A DNA stretch of 64,000 nucleotides from Fibrobacter sp. UWB2 (GCF_002210425.1 NZ_MWQK01000004.1:406531-470530), one strand, 5' to 3'; positions 1-9,479 are shown, numbered from the stretch's first letter. Notes: generated by a model not told the origin, from the sequence alone. Made by a program: numbers and translations.

Positions 1-492
1 GCGATGGGCCCAATTCCCGGTCCGGAATACAAGAAGTTTATCAAGGAAACATTCAAGGACTTGTCCTTCAAGGGCATGACGAAAAAGCCTGTCTACCTTA
101 TCGGTGGTACAGGCACCGCACTTGCGATGGTCTTCTTGAACAGCCAAACGTTTGACTACAAGGCGATTGAAGGTCTCGAAATGAGCCTTGCCGACCTTGA
201 AGCGGTCACCACGCGCATCACGAATCTTTCGAAAGAACTCCGCGCGATGCTCCCAGGACTTGGAAACGGCCGCCACGAAGTTATCATTTGCGGTTTGTTC
301 TGGTTGCGTTCGCTCCTCGAAAAGCTTCGCGTAGAAACGTTCAAGATCAGTACGGCAGGACTCCGCTTCGGACTCCTCTACCCGCCAGAAAAAGAACCGG
401 AACCCAAGCCAAAGAAGCGCCCGGCATTCCTAAAAAAGACGGATGCCACATCCGAGACGGCGATCCCCGAACAGGTCGGGGATGACAAATAA
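1..492 (+). CDS. Ppx/GppA family phosphatase, C-terminal part (5' end outside window)
   Basis: The reading frame is open from base 1, so the gene starts upstream. The first residues carry the loop GGTGTALAMV, which matches the glycine-rich GGTxTxLA segment of the second half of Ppx/GppA exopolyphosphatases and guanosine pentaphosphate phosphatases. It is followed by the family pattern of a helix ending in LPGLGNGRHEVI and then the terminal TAGLRFGLLY segment. The family hydrolyses terminal phosphate from polyphosphate or pppGpp and acts in the cytoplasm in the stringent response. Past the conserved end there is a Pro/Lys-rich tail of about 35 residues (EPEPKPKKRPAFLKK) that is probably disordered. 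The substrate cannot be decided from this fragment. It heads a same-strand series with the pseudouridine synthase gene and the phosphatase gene that follow. Confidence 0.8.
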   Translation, partial: AMGPIPGPEYKKFIKETFKDLSFKGMTKKPVYLIGGTGTALAMVFLNSQTFDYKAIEGLEMSLADLEAVTTRITNLSKELRAMLPGLGNGRHEVIICGLFWLRSLLEKLRVETFKISTAGLRFGLLYPPEKEPEPKPKKRPAFLKKTDATSETAIPEQVGDDK

Positions 493-508
493 AGGAGATG
501 CTTGATGG

Positions 509-537
509 ATCCTATCGCCTCTACGAGGCTCCAGGAT
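509..537. repeat. REP-like intergenic palindrome
   Basis: A 29-bp imperfect palindrome lies between the Ppx/GppA end and the pseudouridine synthase start. Its outer arms are ATCCT and AGGAT and its inner arms are GCCTC and GAGGC, around a 3-base loop. I know similar 'CATCCTGGA...GATAGGATC' elements as common intergenic repeats in this kind of genome, but copy number cannot be seen here. It could act as an mRNA hairpin or be a relic of a small mobile element. Confidence 0.55.
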
Positions 538-554
538 GACAGAGCAAAAAGATT

Positions 555-1286
555 ATGCGTATAAACAAGTACATTTCTCTCAGTGGTTTTGCTAGCCGCC
601 GTGCCGCAGACGAACTCGTCGCCGACGGTCGCGTACAGGTAAACGGAGAAACAATCTCTGACCTCGGCCATCAAGTGGACGAAACCAAGGACCAGGTGAC
701 GGTTGACGGAAAGTTGCTGAAGCTCCCGACAAACAAGAAAACAAAAGTCATCATGCTCCACAAGCCGGCTGGTTGTGTTTGCACCAAGGACGACCCGCAG
801 GGCCGCCGCACGGTTTACGATTACTTGCCACCGGGATACCATAATTTCAAGTACGTTGGACGACTTGACTTGCAAAGCCGCGGTCTCTTGCTTTTCACCG
901 ACGACGGCGAATTGCTTTACCGCCTCACGCACCCGAGTTTTGAAGTGCCGCGCAGCTACTACGTGTGGACCACTCGCCCGCTCAGCGAATCTGCCGCCCA
1001 GCGCTTGGTCGATGGCGTGGACATCCGCGACCCGGAAGATCCGGACGCCCAGGAAGAAATTGCATTCGCCACAGACGTCTACCTCGAAAACGGATTTGCA
1101 GAACTTGTGCTTATCGAAGGCAAAAACCGTGAAATCCGCCGCATGATGCGTGCCATCGGTTACGAAATCCGCGACCTCAAGCGCGTAAGCTACTGCCAAA
1201 TTCAGCTCGGCGACTTGCCCGCAGGCGAATTCCGCGAACTCACGCCCAACGAATTGAACAAATTGCGACAGGCCGTGCACTTGTAG
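555..1286 (+). CDS. RluB/RsuA-family ribosomal RNA pseudouridine synthase
   Basis: This 243-residue protein has an N-terminal S4 RNA-binding domain (about residues 1-60, starting MRINKYISLSGFASRRAADE) followed by the RsuA/RluB catalytic domain. The catalytic motif is GRLDLQSRGLLLFTDDG, in which the first Asp is the nucleophile that attacks the target uridine. The later EGKNREIRRMMRAIG block is typical of the RluB/RluE/RluF branch. The family isomerises a specific uridine in 23S or 16S rRNA. Length and domain order are normal for the family. The ATG at 555 is placed by the S4 domain start, with only a weak purine-rich ribosome binding site. The next gene begins 7 bp after its stop, suggesting co-transcription. 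RluB is the closest guess; RsuA-type specificity cannot be excluded. Confidence 0.9.
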   Translation: MRINKYISLSGFASRRAADELVADGRVQVNGETISDLGHQVDETKDQVTVDGKLLKLPTNKKTKVIMLHKPAGCVCTKDDPQGRRTVYDYLPPGYHNFKYVGRLDLQSRGLLLFTDDGELLYRLTHPSFEVPRSYYVWTTRPLSESAAQRLVDGVDIRDPEDPDAQEEIAFATDVYLENGFAELVLIEGKNREIRRMMRAIGYEIRDLKRVSYCQIQLGDLPAGEFRELTPNELNKLRQAVHL

Positions 1287-1293
1287 GCGATCC

Positions 1294-2121
1294 ATGAAAC
1301 GTACTTTATATATCGGTGATGTTCATGGTTGCGCAGACGAACTCTCTGCGATTATCGACCAATTCGGCTTTGTGCGCGGTAGCGATACCATTTACCAGAC
1401 CGGCGATATCATCAACAAAGGTCCCGACATGATGCGTGCCATGCGCATTGTCGAGGAACTCGGCATTCTAACCGTCCGCGGAAACCACGAAGAACATCTC
1501 ATCCGCATGATGGAAACGCCCAAGAGCAACTGGACCGAAAAGCAGAAGAAGCGCTTCAAGGCGCTTTCGCTTGACGAATGGGTTTACATCCGCGATACCG
1601 TGAAGAACTGGCCGCTCTGGCGCGACACGCCGCACGCCCTCCTCGTGCACGCAGGCCTAGAACCGGGCAAGACGCGTCTCGAAGACATGAGCCCCGAAGT
1701 GCTCCTTTCCATCCGCTACTGGAATGACAAACCCTGGTTTGAACAGGTCAAGTGGAACAAGCTCGTCATCTTTGGACATTGGGCCAAGATGGGCTTCGTG
1801 AACATTCCTGGATTTATCGGTCTCGATTCCGGTTGCGTCTACGGCAAGGCACTCACCGCCTGGTGCCCCGAAGAAGACAAGTTCTACAGCGTCCCCGCCC
1901 TCCGCGAATACACACCCGTCAAGGACAAGGCAAAAGAATCCGAAGCCGCCCCCTGCAAAGTGCTCGGCGACAACTCCCCCGATTCCGTGCCACCCAAGAC
2001 GTTCGACGAAATTAAGGAACGGATTGCAAGTGGCGACATCGCCCGCAAGGAAGAGACTCCCGAAGAATCGAACATCCGCAAGGCAAGCCCCTCCATCAGC
2101 GCTGAATGGGCCGGGTATTAA
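1294..2121 (+). CDS. PPP-family metallophosphatase (ApaH/serine-threonine phosphatase-like)
   Basis: The 275-residue product shows the three metal-binding signatures of the PPP superfamily in order: GDVHG near residue 9, GDIINKG near 44 (the usual GDxVDRG with Asn-Lys instead of Asp-Arg) and GNHEEH near 69. Later His residues occur in LLVHAGLEPG and IFGHW, as expected for the bimetal centre. Members hydrolyse phosphoprotein substrates or diadenosine tetraphosphate; the sequence does not settle which. The last ~75 residues are charged, Pro/Glu/Lys-rich and probably disordered. It starts 7 bp after the pseudouridine synthase gene, so both are likely translated from one message. Confidence 0.85.
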   Translation: MKRTLYIGDVHGCADELSAIIDQFGFVRGSDTIYQTGDIINKGPDMMRAMRIVEELGILTVRGNHEEHLIRMMETPKSNWTEKQKKRFKALSLDEWVYIRDTVKNWPLWRDTPHALLVHAGLEPGKTRLEDMSPEVLLSIRYWNDKPWFEQVKWNKLVIFGHWAKMGFVNIPGFIGLDSGCVYGKALTAWCPEEDKFYSVPALREYTPVKDKAKESEAAPCKVLGDNSPDSVPPKTFDEIKERIASGDIARKEETPEESNIRKASPSISAEWAGY

Positions 2122-2160
2122 TTTACTATCTTTTAACTAGGCAATAATCTAGGTAACACA

Positions 2161-3174
2161 ATGACAGCAGAAGAACTTTACAATCGTCTCAAGTCCGTCA
2201 AGCCGGGCGCAGCCCTTTGCACCTACACCATGGAAAAAGTGGAAAAGATGCTCCCGCTCATCAACGAAATCAACGAGCTCAAGAAAGAACAGGATACCGT
2301 TATCCTCGCCCACAGCTACTGCGCTCCTGAAATTCTTTTGGGCGTTGCCGACTTCACTGGCGATAGCTTTAAGCTCAGCAAGGACGCCACCACCGTCCAG
2401 CAAAAGACCATTCTCTTCTCTGCCGTGCGTTTCATGGGCGAAACCGCCAAGATTTTGAACCCGCAAAAGGATGTGATTATCCCGGGCCCGCTCACGGGTT
2501 GCAGCCTCGCCGATTCCATTACCGGCAAGGATGTCGAAGAACTCCGCAAGCAGAATCCGGACTACACGTTTGTCTGCTACATCAACACGACTGCCGACGT
2601 GAAGGCCGCCTGCGATGTCTGCGTGACTAGCGGTAACGTGATGCACATCGTCGAAACGATTCCGTCCGACAAGATTTTCTTTGTTCCGGATGCTCTCATG
2701 GGCCAGAACATCATCGACGAAATGAAGCGTCGCGGTGTCAAGAAGGACATCAAGCTCTATAACGGCTGCTGCTACGTTCACGAAAACTACGACCCGGATT
2801 TAATCCAGTTCTTCCGTAGCCAAAACCCGAATCTCAAGGTGATTAGCCACCCGGAATGCAACCCGTCTGTCGCCATGCTTAGTGACTACGTCGGAAGCAC
2901 AGGCCAGATGGTGAGCTACATCAACCAGCAGCCCAAAGACAGCTGCATTTTGCTCCTCACGGAATGCGGCCTCAATGCCCGTATGCACTACGAACATCCG
3001 GACATGAACTTTATCGGTAGCTGCTGCATGTGCAAATACATGAAGTCGAACTCACTCGAAAACATTCTGGAAGCACTCCGCCACCCCGAAAAGGCAGAAC
3101 ACATCTCGCTCGACGAAGGCGTGCGCGTGAAGGCCAAGAAGTGCATCGACGCCATGTTCAAATATGCCGAATAA
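2161..3174 (+). CDS. nadA: Quinolinate synthase NadA
   Basis: NadA condenses iminoaspartate with dihydroxyacetone phosphate to quinolinate in de novo NAD synthesis, using an oxygen-sensitive [4Fe-4S] cluster. The 337-residue protein has the family blocks VILAHSYCAPEI, FMGETAKILNP, GCSLADS and the C-terminal TECGLNARMHYEHPDMNF. The cluster ligands are expected among Cys114, Cys203/204 and the Cys288-291 group. Several extra Cys (CCY, SCCMCK) lie next to these sites. Length is close to the short NadA type. It follows the phosphatase gene after 39 bp. No nadB or nadC is seen nearby, so the NAD genes are not clustered in this window. Confidence 0.95.
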   Translation: MTAEELYNRLKSVKPGAALCTYTMEKVEKMLPLINEINELKKEQDTVILAHSYCAPEILLGVADFTGDSFKLSKDATTVQQKTILFSAVRFMGETAKILNPQKDVIIPGPLTGCSLADSITGKDVEELRKQNPDYTFVCYINTTADVKAACDVCVTSGNVMHIVETIPSDKIFFVPDALMGQNIIDEMKRRGVKKDIKLYNGCCYVHENYDPDLIQFFRSQNPNLKVISHPECNPSVAMLSDYVGSTGQMVSYINQQPKDSCILLLTECGLNARMHYEHPDMNFIGSCCMCKYMKSNSLENILEALRHPEKAEHISLDEGVRVKAKKCIDAMFKYAE

Positions 3175-3205
3175 ACCCTGCAAAACATAACTATTTGCAA
3201 CAGGT

Positions 3206-3234
3206 TGCCCTTAAAATTCTATTTTTAAGGGCAC
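3206..3234 (+). terminator. Hairpin downstream of nadA
   Basis: A perfect 11-bp stem (TGCCCTTAAAA with TTTTAAGGGCA) around a 6-base loop lies 31 bp after the nadA stop. The following CTAATTATTTT is only moderately T-rich, so it may be a leaky terminator or a 5' hairpin of the next transcript, whose GGAGG ribosome binding site begins at 3244. Confidence 0.55.
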
Positions 3235-3253
3235 TAATTATTTTGGAGGAAAA

Positions 3254-3943
3254 ATGAGAAAAATTTTGTTGGCAATCGCTTTGGTATGTTCGGCTGTTTT
3301 TGCGCAACCCGACGACAGCGATTTCAGCTACTGGCCGCGTTCTTATTTTGCAAGCATTGGCTTTAACGTCATTGCTAACCGTGGTGATTTGTTCAAGCGT
3401 GATATGAAAATCATCGACAAGGACGGCGATGAAGAAACGGTCAACCTTCCAATATCGAAGATTTTTATTGCCCCGGACTACAATCTAGGTGTCAACATCC
3501 GCGAATTCACATTTGGGCTTTCGTTCCAATACTGGTCTTATGAGGGAAAAATTGCAAACCTCCCCGAAGATTTAAACGAGCAGGACGTCCGTTATTACAG
3601 ATTCGGATTCGAAGCAAGCTACAACTTTTTCTATCCTGACTTTTTCCAGGTGGGTGTCGGTCTCGGATATTCATTTTCTAGCTTAAAGGCCGAAAACAAC
3701 GTGACAAGCATCAAGGGATTTTTTGATTCCGAATTGATGGGTTCCGGTGTAGGCATCATCTCGTACATGCGCTATTATATAACAGACTTTTTCTGCCTGT
3801 CCCCTTCCTTGCGCATTTATGAGAACTGGTACAAGGCGGTCCACACTAAAAATAGCGGAACTGTAGAATTTGACGATGTCGATATCAGCTACTTCTGGCA
3901 AACTTATATAGCCATATCGATCAACGCAATGGTTCAGTTTTAA
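3254..3943 (+). CDS. Predicted outer-membrane beta-barrel-like protein, function unknown
   Basis: I do not recognise a named family. The protein (229 residues) starts with a clear Sec signal peptide (MRKILLAIALVCSAVFAQ) and then consists of alternating hydrophobic and aromatic strands (for example FTFGLSFQYWSY, FRFGFEASYNFFYPDFFQVGVGLGYSF) ending with the aromatic segment AISINAMVQF. That pattern, including the terminal Phe, fits a small outer-membrane beta barrel. The start is supported by a GGAGG ribosome binding site 5 bases before ATG 3254. It lies alone between the nadA hairpin and the CstA gene, 25 bp from the latter. Confidence 0.65.
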   Translation: MRKILLAIALVCSAVFAQPDDSDFSYWPRSYFASIGFNVIANRGDLFKRDMKIIDKDGDEETVNLPISKIFIAPDYNLGVNIREFTFGLSFQYWSYEGKIANLPEDLNEQDVRYYRFGFEASYNFFYPDFFQVGVGLGYSFSSLKAENNVTSIKGFFDSELMGSGVGIISYMRYYITDFFCLSPSLRIYENWYKAVHTKNSGTVEFDDVDISYFWQTYIAISINAMVQF

Positions 3944-3968
3944 TTAAAAACTAAAGAAGGCACAAAAA

Positions 3969-5504
3969 ATGATAACATTCCTAATCGGTGTTGCAATCCT
4001 CATCCTTGGATATTTCACCTACGGCAAGTTCGTCGAACGCGTGTTCGGACCAGACGACCGCAAGACTCCGGCACTCGCAAACCCGGATGGCGTTGACCGA
4101 GTCCCGATGCCGCACTGGAAAAACGTTCTCATTCAGCTTTTGAACATTGCAGGCATTGGCCCTGTGATCGGCGTGATTCTTGGCATCAAGTTTGGCGCCA
4201 TCGTGTTCATCTTGCTCCCGCTCGGAAACGTGCTCGGCGGTGCTGTGCACGACTACTTCAGCGGCATGATCAGCATGCGCAACAACGGTTACAACGTTCC
4301 GGCACTCTCCCGTAAGTTCTTGGGCAAGGGTCCGGCAAAGCTTGTGATGACACTTATCTCGGTCGCGCTCATTCTCGTTGGCGCCGTGTTCACCAACACT
4401 CCGGCAGCACTCGTGAATACGCCGATTCTCGCAGGCAGCCACGTTTCGCCGACTCTTTTCTGGATTGCCGTCGCCGTCATTTTTGCCTACTACTTCATCA
4501 GCACCTTCTTCCCGATTGACAAGATTATCGGCCGCATCTACCCGGTTTTTGGCGCCCTCCTGATTCTCGCCTCCCTCGCTATTTTCGTGGGCATCGTCCC
4601 GAACTTGAACGTCCTCGATGAATTCTGCTTTGCAGACATCATGAGCAACTTCCATAAGCATCCGGCTGGCCAGCCGATCATCCCGATGCTCTTCGTGACG
4701 ATTGCTTGCGGCATCATCAGCGGTTTTCACAGCACACAAAGCCCGCTCGTTGCCCGTACGGAAGTGACCGAAAAGACCGGTCGCCAGACGTTCTACGGCA
4801 TGATGATTATTGAAGGTTTGATTGGTATGATTTGGGCCGCAGGTGGCATGTTCATTTATCACCAGATGCCGGAACTTTTGACAGGCGCTTCGGGCGTGAA
4901 GGTTTTGAGCGTTCTCGTTTCGACCGTGATTCCTTGGGCTCCGATTTCGATCCTCGTGGTCGTGGGCGTAATTATCCTTGCTATTACAAGTGGCGACACA
5001 AGCCTCCGCAGCCTCCGCCTTACGATTGCTGAACTTACGGGCCTTGAACAGACCTCCGTGCGTAACCGTTTGATTCTCACGATTCCGATGTTCGCTCTCT
5101 GCGCTGTGATTATCTTCTGGAGCAACTTGAACCCCGAAGGTTTCAATATCTTGTGGAACTACTTCAGCTGGAGCAACCAGCTCATGGCCGTTTGCAGCCT
5201 CTGCGTGGCAACCGTTTATCTCCGCAGTAAAAAGAAGAACTTCTGGATTGCGCTTATCCCGTGCATGTTCATGACGTTCATTACGGCTGATTACATCCTC
5301 TGGGTGAGCCCGGAAAACCTCAAGGGCGCTCCGCTCGGCTTTGGTCTCGACTACAAGACCGCTCTTGTGATCGCACTCCATGACGCTGCTATTCTCGGAT
5401 TCTTCCTCTGCGTTCGTGGCAAGGAGCTTACCAAGATGCCTGATTTCGATGCCGATGTTTGGAGACCGGAACTGGACGAAGGTAAAATTCCGAAGGCTCA
5501 GTAA
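3969..5504 (+). CDS. CstA-family peptide/pyruvate transporter (carbon starvation protein family)
   Basis: The 511-residue product is a polytopic membrane protein with about 12-14 hydrophobic segments and CstA-family blocks: PHWKNVLIQLLNIAGIGPVIG, GNVLGGAVHDYFSGMISMRNNG and SGFHSTQSPLVART. E. coli CstA is about 700 residues; this is the shorter form also found in other bacteria. The family imports peptides or pyruvate when carbon is scarce. A weak AAGAAGG-like ribosome binding site precedes ATG 3969. The gene is followed after 33 bp by recD2, but nothing suggests a functional link. The exact substrate is not visible from sequence. Confidence 0.88.
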   Translation: MITFLIGVAILILGYFTYGKFVERVFGPDDRKTPALANPDGVDRVPMPHWKNVLIQLLNIAGIGPVIGVILGIKFGAIVFILLPLGNVLGGAVHDYFSGMISMRNNGYNVPALSRKFLGKGPAKLVMTLISVALILVGAVFTNTPAALVNTPILAGSHVSPTLFWIAVAVIFAYYFISTFFPIDKIIGRIYPVFGALLILASLAIFVGIVPNLNVLDEFCFADIMSNFHKHPAGQPIIPMLFVTIACGIISGFHSTQSPLVARTEVTEKTGRQTFYGMMIIEGLIGMIWAAGGMFIYHQMPELLTGASGVKVLSVLVSTVIPWAPISILVVVGVIILAITSGDTSLRSLRLTIAELTGLEQTSVRNRLILTIPMFALCAVIIFWSNLNPEGFNILWNYFSWSNQLMAVCSLCVATVYLRSKKKNFWIALIPCMFMTFITADYILWVSPENLKGAPLGFGLDYKTALVIALHDAAILGFFLCVRGKELTKMPDFDADVWRPELDEGKIPKAQ

Positions 5505-5537
5505 TCAAGCGCCGCAAATACAAACGCCGCAAAATTC

Positions 5538-7676
5538 GTGCAAGTTAAAGGTTCAATCAAAAGCATCACGTTCCATAGCCAGCAAAATGGCTTTACCGTG
5601 ATGCGCCTGAACGATATCGAAAGCAAGAAGGTCGTTGTCGTCACAGGGACATTCCCTGCTTTGCAGGCCGGCGAAACGATTGTAGTAGAGGGCGACTGGG
5701 GTTCGCATCCGAAATACGGGAAGCAGTTCCAGGCGACTTCTTTTGAATACCTCGCTACAGACGATAACGACATCCTTGAATACTTGGCGAGTGGACAATT
5801 TCCGGGCGTGGGGCAAAAGATTGCCGAACGCATTGTGGAAGCTTTTGGCGATGCAACCGCTGACATTCTCGACAACAATCCGGACAAGTTCCGCGAAGTA
5901 AAAATCAAAGGCTTCCCCGCCCGCAAGGTGGAAGCTTTTTTGGCACGTTGGCAAGAAGCGCGTCACAGCCGCGAAACGATGCTGTTTTTGTACAAGCACG
6001 AAATTGTCGGCAGCGTGGCAAAGCGCCTTTGGAACAAGTTCGGACAAGCGACGATTGAACGCATTACGCAAAACCCGTACATGCTCTGCGAAGAAGTCTG
6101 GGGCATCGGATTTTTGAAGGCCGACGAAATCGCGCAGAAAGTCGGATTCCCGAAAGACAGCCCCAAGCGCTTCCAGGCGGCATTGCTTTACACATTGCAA
6201 GAAGCGTCTGTGAGCGATGGACATGTGTTTTTGCCGAAGAACGTGCTCCTGGAACGCACATTCCGCAACTTGCGTTTGATGCAGGACGACGAAGGCGCCA
6301 TCAACACGCTCCTCGACGAATTCGAAAAGGCAAGCGATTCTGGGCGCATCACGCGCGAAGGCGACGACTGCTATTTTCCGCCGCTTTACAATGCCGAGCA
6401 GCGCATCGCAGACAACATCAAGCTCCGTTTGCGCTACAACGAACTGCCAATAGACAACTTTGAAAACAACCTTGCGCAGTGGGAACGCGAACACAAGTTC
6501 AGCTTTGACCCGATCCAAAAACGCGCAATCCAAATGGCGCTCTCGCGAAAGATTTCCATCATCACCGGTGGCCCCGGCACAGGTAAGACAACAATCCTCA
6601 AGGGGATTCTGTACCTCGCCCGCCAAATGGAAGAGTGCGTAAGCCTCACGGCCCCGACAGGGCGCGCAGCCAAGCGCATGGGCGAATGCTGTGGCGAAAA
6701 AGCCCGCACAATCCATCGTTTGCTCGAAGTAGACCCGATTTCGGGCAAGTTCCATCGCGATGGCGACAACAAGCTTCAATGCAATTTGCTCATTGTCGAT
6801 GAATTCAGTATGGTCGATACGTGGCTTGCCGCCTCGCTCCTCGAAGCAACGCCACTCAATGCGCGTATCGTTCTCGTGGGCGATGCCGACCAGCTCCCCA
6901 GCGTGGGAGCTGGCAATGTGCTGAACGACTTGTTGCGTTGCCCCAAGATTCCGAGCACCCGCCTTCAGCACATTTTCCGCCAGGCCGGCGGAAACGACAT
7001 CGCCGACAAAGCATCGAAAATCAATCAGGGCATTAGCCCCTCGCCCATCGAAGGCACGAATTTCCACTTTTTGCCCTACGAGTCGGCCGATGAAGCTAAA
7101 GACATCATCGCCCGCCTCATCACTCGCGGCATTAAGGAAAAAATCGACGTCGATACGCAAGAAATGCAGCTCCTCACGCCGATGCGCAAAGGACCGCTCG
7201 GCATTTACGAGCTAAATAACTTTTTGCAAGACCTCCTGAACCCCGACAAGGAACGCATCAAAATCGCGAGCGGCAACTGGAGTACTGGCGACCGCGTGAT
7301 GCAAATCCGCAACAACTACGACAAGAACGTGTTCAACGGAGACGTCGGCATCATCTACAAAATCGGGAAAGACACGAAAAAAATCACGGTCTTTTACGAT
7401 GACAAGACTGTCGATTACGAGCCCGATGAAGCCGATGAACTTATCCTTGCGTACGCCTGCACTATCCACAAGAGCCAGGGTAGCGAATACCCCGCCGTCA
7501 TCGTCGTACTAGATTCGAGCCACAGCATTATGCTGCAAAGGAACCTCATCTACACCGCCATCACGCGTGCGAAAGGCCATGTGTGGATTTTGTCTGCACC
7601 AGGAGCATTCTACCAAGCCGTGCGCAACAACCGCAGCACAAGACGCTACACACGCCTCACCGAGAAGTTGGGTTAG
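5538..7676 (+). CDS. recD2: RecD2-type ATP-dependent 5'-3' DNA helicase
   Basis: The product (712 residues) has the RecD2 order: an N-terminal OB-like region (VKGSIKSITFHSQQNGFTV), helix-hairpin-helix segments (about residues 90-190), then a superfamily 1B helicase. Visible motifs are Walker A GGPGTGKTT, Walker B LLIVDEFSMVD, GDADQLPSVGAG and the C-terminal YACTIHKSQGSEYPAV with AITRAKGHVWI. RecD2 enzymes act outside RecBCD in DNA repair and replication-fork processing. The start is GTG at 5538, because the conserved N-terminus begins there and no upstream ATG is in frame. RecD2 is typically 700-800 residues, so it appears complete. Confidence 0.93.
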   Translation: MQVKGSIKSITFHSQQNGFTVMRLNDIESKKVVVVTGTFPALQAGETIVVEGDWGSHPKYGKQFQATSFEYLATDDNDILEYLASGQFPGVGQKIAERIVEAFGDATADILDNNPDKFREVKIKGFPARKVEAFLARWQEARHSRETMLFLYKHEIVGSVAKRLWNKFGQATIERITQNPYMLCEEVWGIGFLKADEIAQKVGFPKDSPKRFQAALLYTLQEASVSDGHVFLPKNVLLERTFRNLRLMQDDEGAINTLLDEFEKASDSGRITREGDDCYFPPLYNAEQRIADNIKLRLRYNELPIDNFENNLAQWEREHKFSFDPIQKRAIQMALSRKISIITGGPGTGKTTILKGILYLARQMEECVSLTAPTGRAAKRMGECCGEKARTIHRLLEVDPISGKFHRDGDNKLQCNLLIVDEFSMVDTWLAASLLEATPLNARIVLVGDADQLPSVGAGNVLNDLLRCPKIPSTRLQHIFRQAGGNDIADKASKINQGISPSPIEGTNFHFLPYESADEAKDIIARLITRGIKEKIDVDTQEMQLLTPMRKGPLGIYELNNFLQDLLNPDKERIKIASGNWSTGDRVMQIRNNYDKNVFNGDVGIIYKIGKDTKKITVFYDDKTVDYEPDEADELILAYACTIHKSQGSEYPAVIVVLDSSHSIMLQRNLIYTAITRAKGHVWILSAPGAFYQAVRNNRSTRRYTRLTEKLG

Positions 7677-7759
7677 TTTCAAAATGCGCGGGCATTTCAG
7701 CACGAGCATTCGACGATTCTCATCACTATTGACTAATAACTAATGACTAACGACCAAAT

Positions 7760-9472
7760 CTATTTCGGCCAGTAGCCAGTTGGCTTTTGGTTCAAGTAAA
7801 TGAGTCTCGCCCATTCAGAACCTTTCGCCTTATTCATAAAGTAAAGTTCATCAAGCGAACCCTTGAAAACACGGTCCACCTTTCCGCTGGACTGCTTGCG
7901 GGCGCCAATGACAAACGGACCATCAGACGTTCGCTTATCATCCGTATTGTTGCGGCTAATCAAAACATCTTCAAGTTTGCCATTCCTGAAAATCGCCGTT
8001 GAATCGCCCGACTTGACGACCGTAAAATGCACCCACTGCTTGTAATCGGTTTCCGGCGCAATCGCGATGCTCGCCTCATACCAATGACCCAAATCCGATT
8101 CATCGAGTTCCTTGTACATCCAGCTCGAACGGTCGCTATCACCAGCCTGATACTTGAAGTGGTATTCCGCTTCGGACTTGCTCCAGATGAATCGAGATGT
8201 CGAAGTATCTTCAACATTCACCCAGAACGATGATGTAAAGCTAGAGGTATCCTTTAACGCAAAGCCCGAATAGTCTGCGGATTCCAGAACTTCAATAACA
8301 GAAGATTTACCGTTAAATACAAATGCTCCACCAATAATTCCATCGCCAGTAGAAACATCAGTGACGCGTCCCTTGAACGGATTATCGCCAGAAGTCAAGA
8401 CTGATGAATCCGGGAATTCACGTTCATCAAAGTTCCATGCAGCGACAAAGCCATCCGTATAAGAGAACGGATCTGCGGCACCCGGCACCTCCGCAACCCC
8501 AGCATTCCACGCGAAAACGAGCTTCTGCGTTTCGCGTTGCGGGTAAAGCGTCGACAAGCGAACCCACAACCCCATCGGGAGAGAATCCTTGTCATAAACG
8601 ACCTTGAATGTTGTCCAGTCCGAAGCAGGCTCCAAATAAACTTTAAGTGCAGAAATATTCTTGACAAGCGATTCACGGTCATCTGCATTCAAGTCACTCA
8701 AACGGACATACAGCGGGAATCCTTCGATGGTATCGTGCAAGTCAATACCCGTCGCCGCCGTGTTGAGCGGGATTTCCAAAGTGCGAACCGACTCATCATA
8801 AAAAAGCGTCGGAACAGCCTCCGGCCCACCAACATAAACAGCCTTGATGCTATTAGAGCCCTCCGAAGTACTCACTTGTACCGAATCATAGTACGATGCC
8901 GGCACATTGGTAAAAATCGCATACGCCCCAACGTCATCCTCAGCAATTTTTGCAGTCGCCTTGTACGTTGAGCCTACGATAGAAACACTCGCCAGCGAGT
9001 CCTTGGATTCAGGCAAATAGACCTTAATATTGCGGCTTTGATTCATTTTCAAATCAACAGATTGCACAGAATCTGTCGCAATTTTCAGACCCGACTCACG
9101 AAGTGCAAAAGACTTTCCATCCGGCACTTCATAAAACGCTTCCAAGTTGTAAACACCCTCAGGCAAGCTATCAAATGCAAAATGCCCCATCGAATCCGCA
9201 GTCGTTGTGTAGTACGACGTGCTATCTTCTTTTGCAGGATCGAAATCCGCCGGGACGCAGTAAACTCGGGCGTAAGACGCAACTTTCGCGGAAACTTGCG
9301 AACCGTCCATAAACGCAAGCGTGCCCATCAATTCCGGGGAACCAACTTCGGAACTGTTCCCGCCCGCCACCTTATTGTCGGAGCAAGATACGAGGAAAAC
9401 CATTGCAAGCAACGCCTGCAACGCGAACAATGCAGAAACCGCCGATTTAGCCAATCGAGTATTTCGTTTCAT
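7760..9472 (-). CDS. LamG-domain lipoprotein with carboxypeptidase-regulatory-like N-terminal region
   Basis: This 570-residue protein begins with a lipoprotein signal (LLAMVFLVSCSDNK, lipobox LVSC). Residues ~45-140 resemble a carboxypeptidase-regulatory/Ig-like fold (TADSMGHFAFDSLPEGVYNLEAFY). Residues ~340-565 form a LamG/concanavalin-like domain (GFVAAWNFDE, FVFNGKSSVIEV, SFTSSFWVNVED, HFTVVKSGDSTAIFRNGKLEDV, GSLDELYFMNKAKGSEW). It is therefore probably anchored to a membrane face, with a carbohydrate- or protein-binding C-terminal domain. It lies 7 bp downstream of the TIGR02147-family gene, so both are almost certainly one operon. The ligand is unknown. Confidence 0.8.
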   Translation of the reverse strand: MKRNTRLAKSAVSALFALQALLAMVFLVSCSDNKVAGGNSSEVGSPELMGTLAFMDGSQVSAKVASYARVYCVPADFDPAKEDSTSYYTTTADSMGHFAFDSLPEGVYNLEAFYEVPDGKSFALRESGLKIATDSVQSVDLKMNQSRNIKVYLPESKDSLASVSIVGSTYKATAKIAEDDVGAYAIFTNVPASYYDSVQVSTSEGSNSIKAVYVGGPEAVPTLFYDESVRTLEIPLNTAATGIDLHDTIEGFPLYVRLSDLNADDRESLVKNISALKVYLEPASDWTTFKVVYDKDSLPMGLWVRLSTLYPQRETQKLVFAWNAGVAEVPGAADPFSYTDGFVAAWNFDEREFPDSSVLTSGDNPFKGRVTDVSTGDGIIGGAFVFNGKSSVIEVLESADYSGFALKDTSSFTSSFWVNVEDTSTSRFIWSKSEAEYHFKYQAGDSDRSSWMYKELDESDLGHWYEASIAIAPETDYKQWVHFTVVKSGDSTAIFRNGKLEDVLISRNNTDDKRTSDGPFVIGARKQSSGKVDRVFKGSLDELYFMNKAKGSEWARLIYLNQKPTGYWPK

Positions 9473-9479
9473 TGCATCC

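Noticed and set aside
3981..5381. A 466-codon frame antisense to the CstA-family gene
   Set aside because: The product is His/Asn-rich with no membrane or domain pattern; the sense strand matches CstA.
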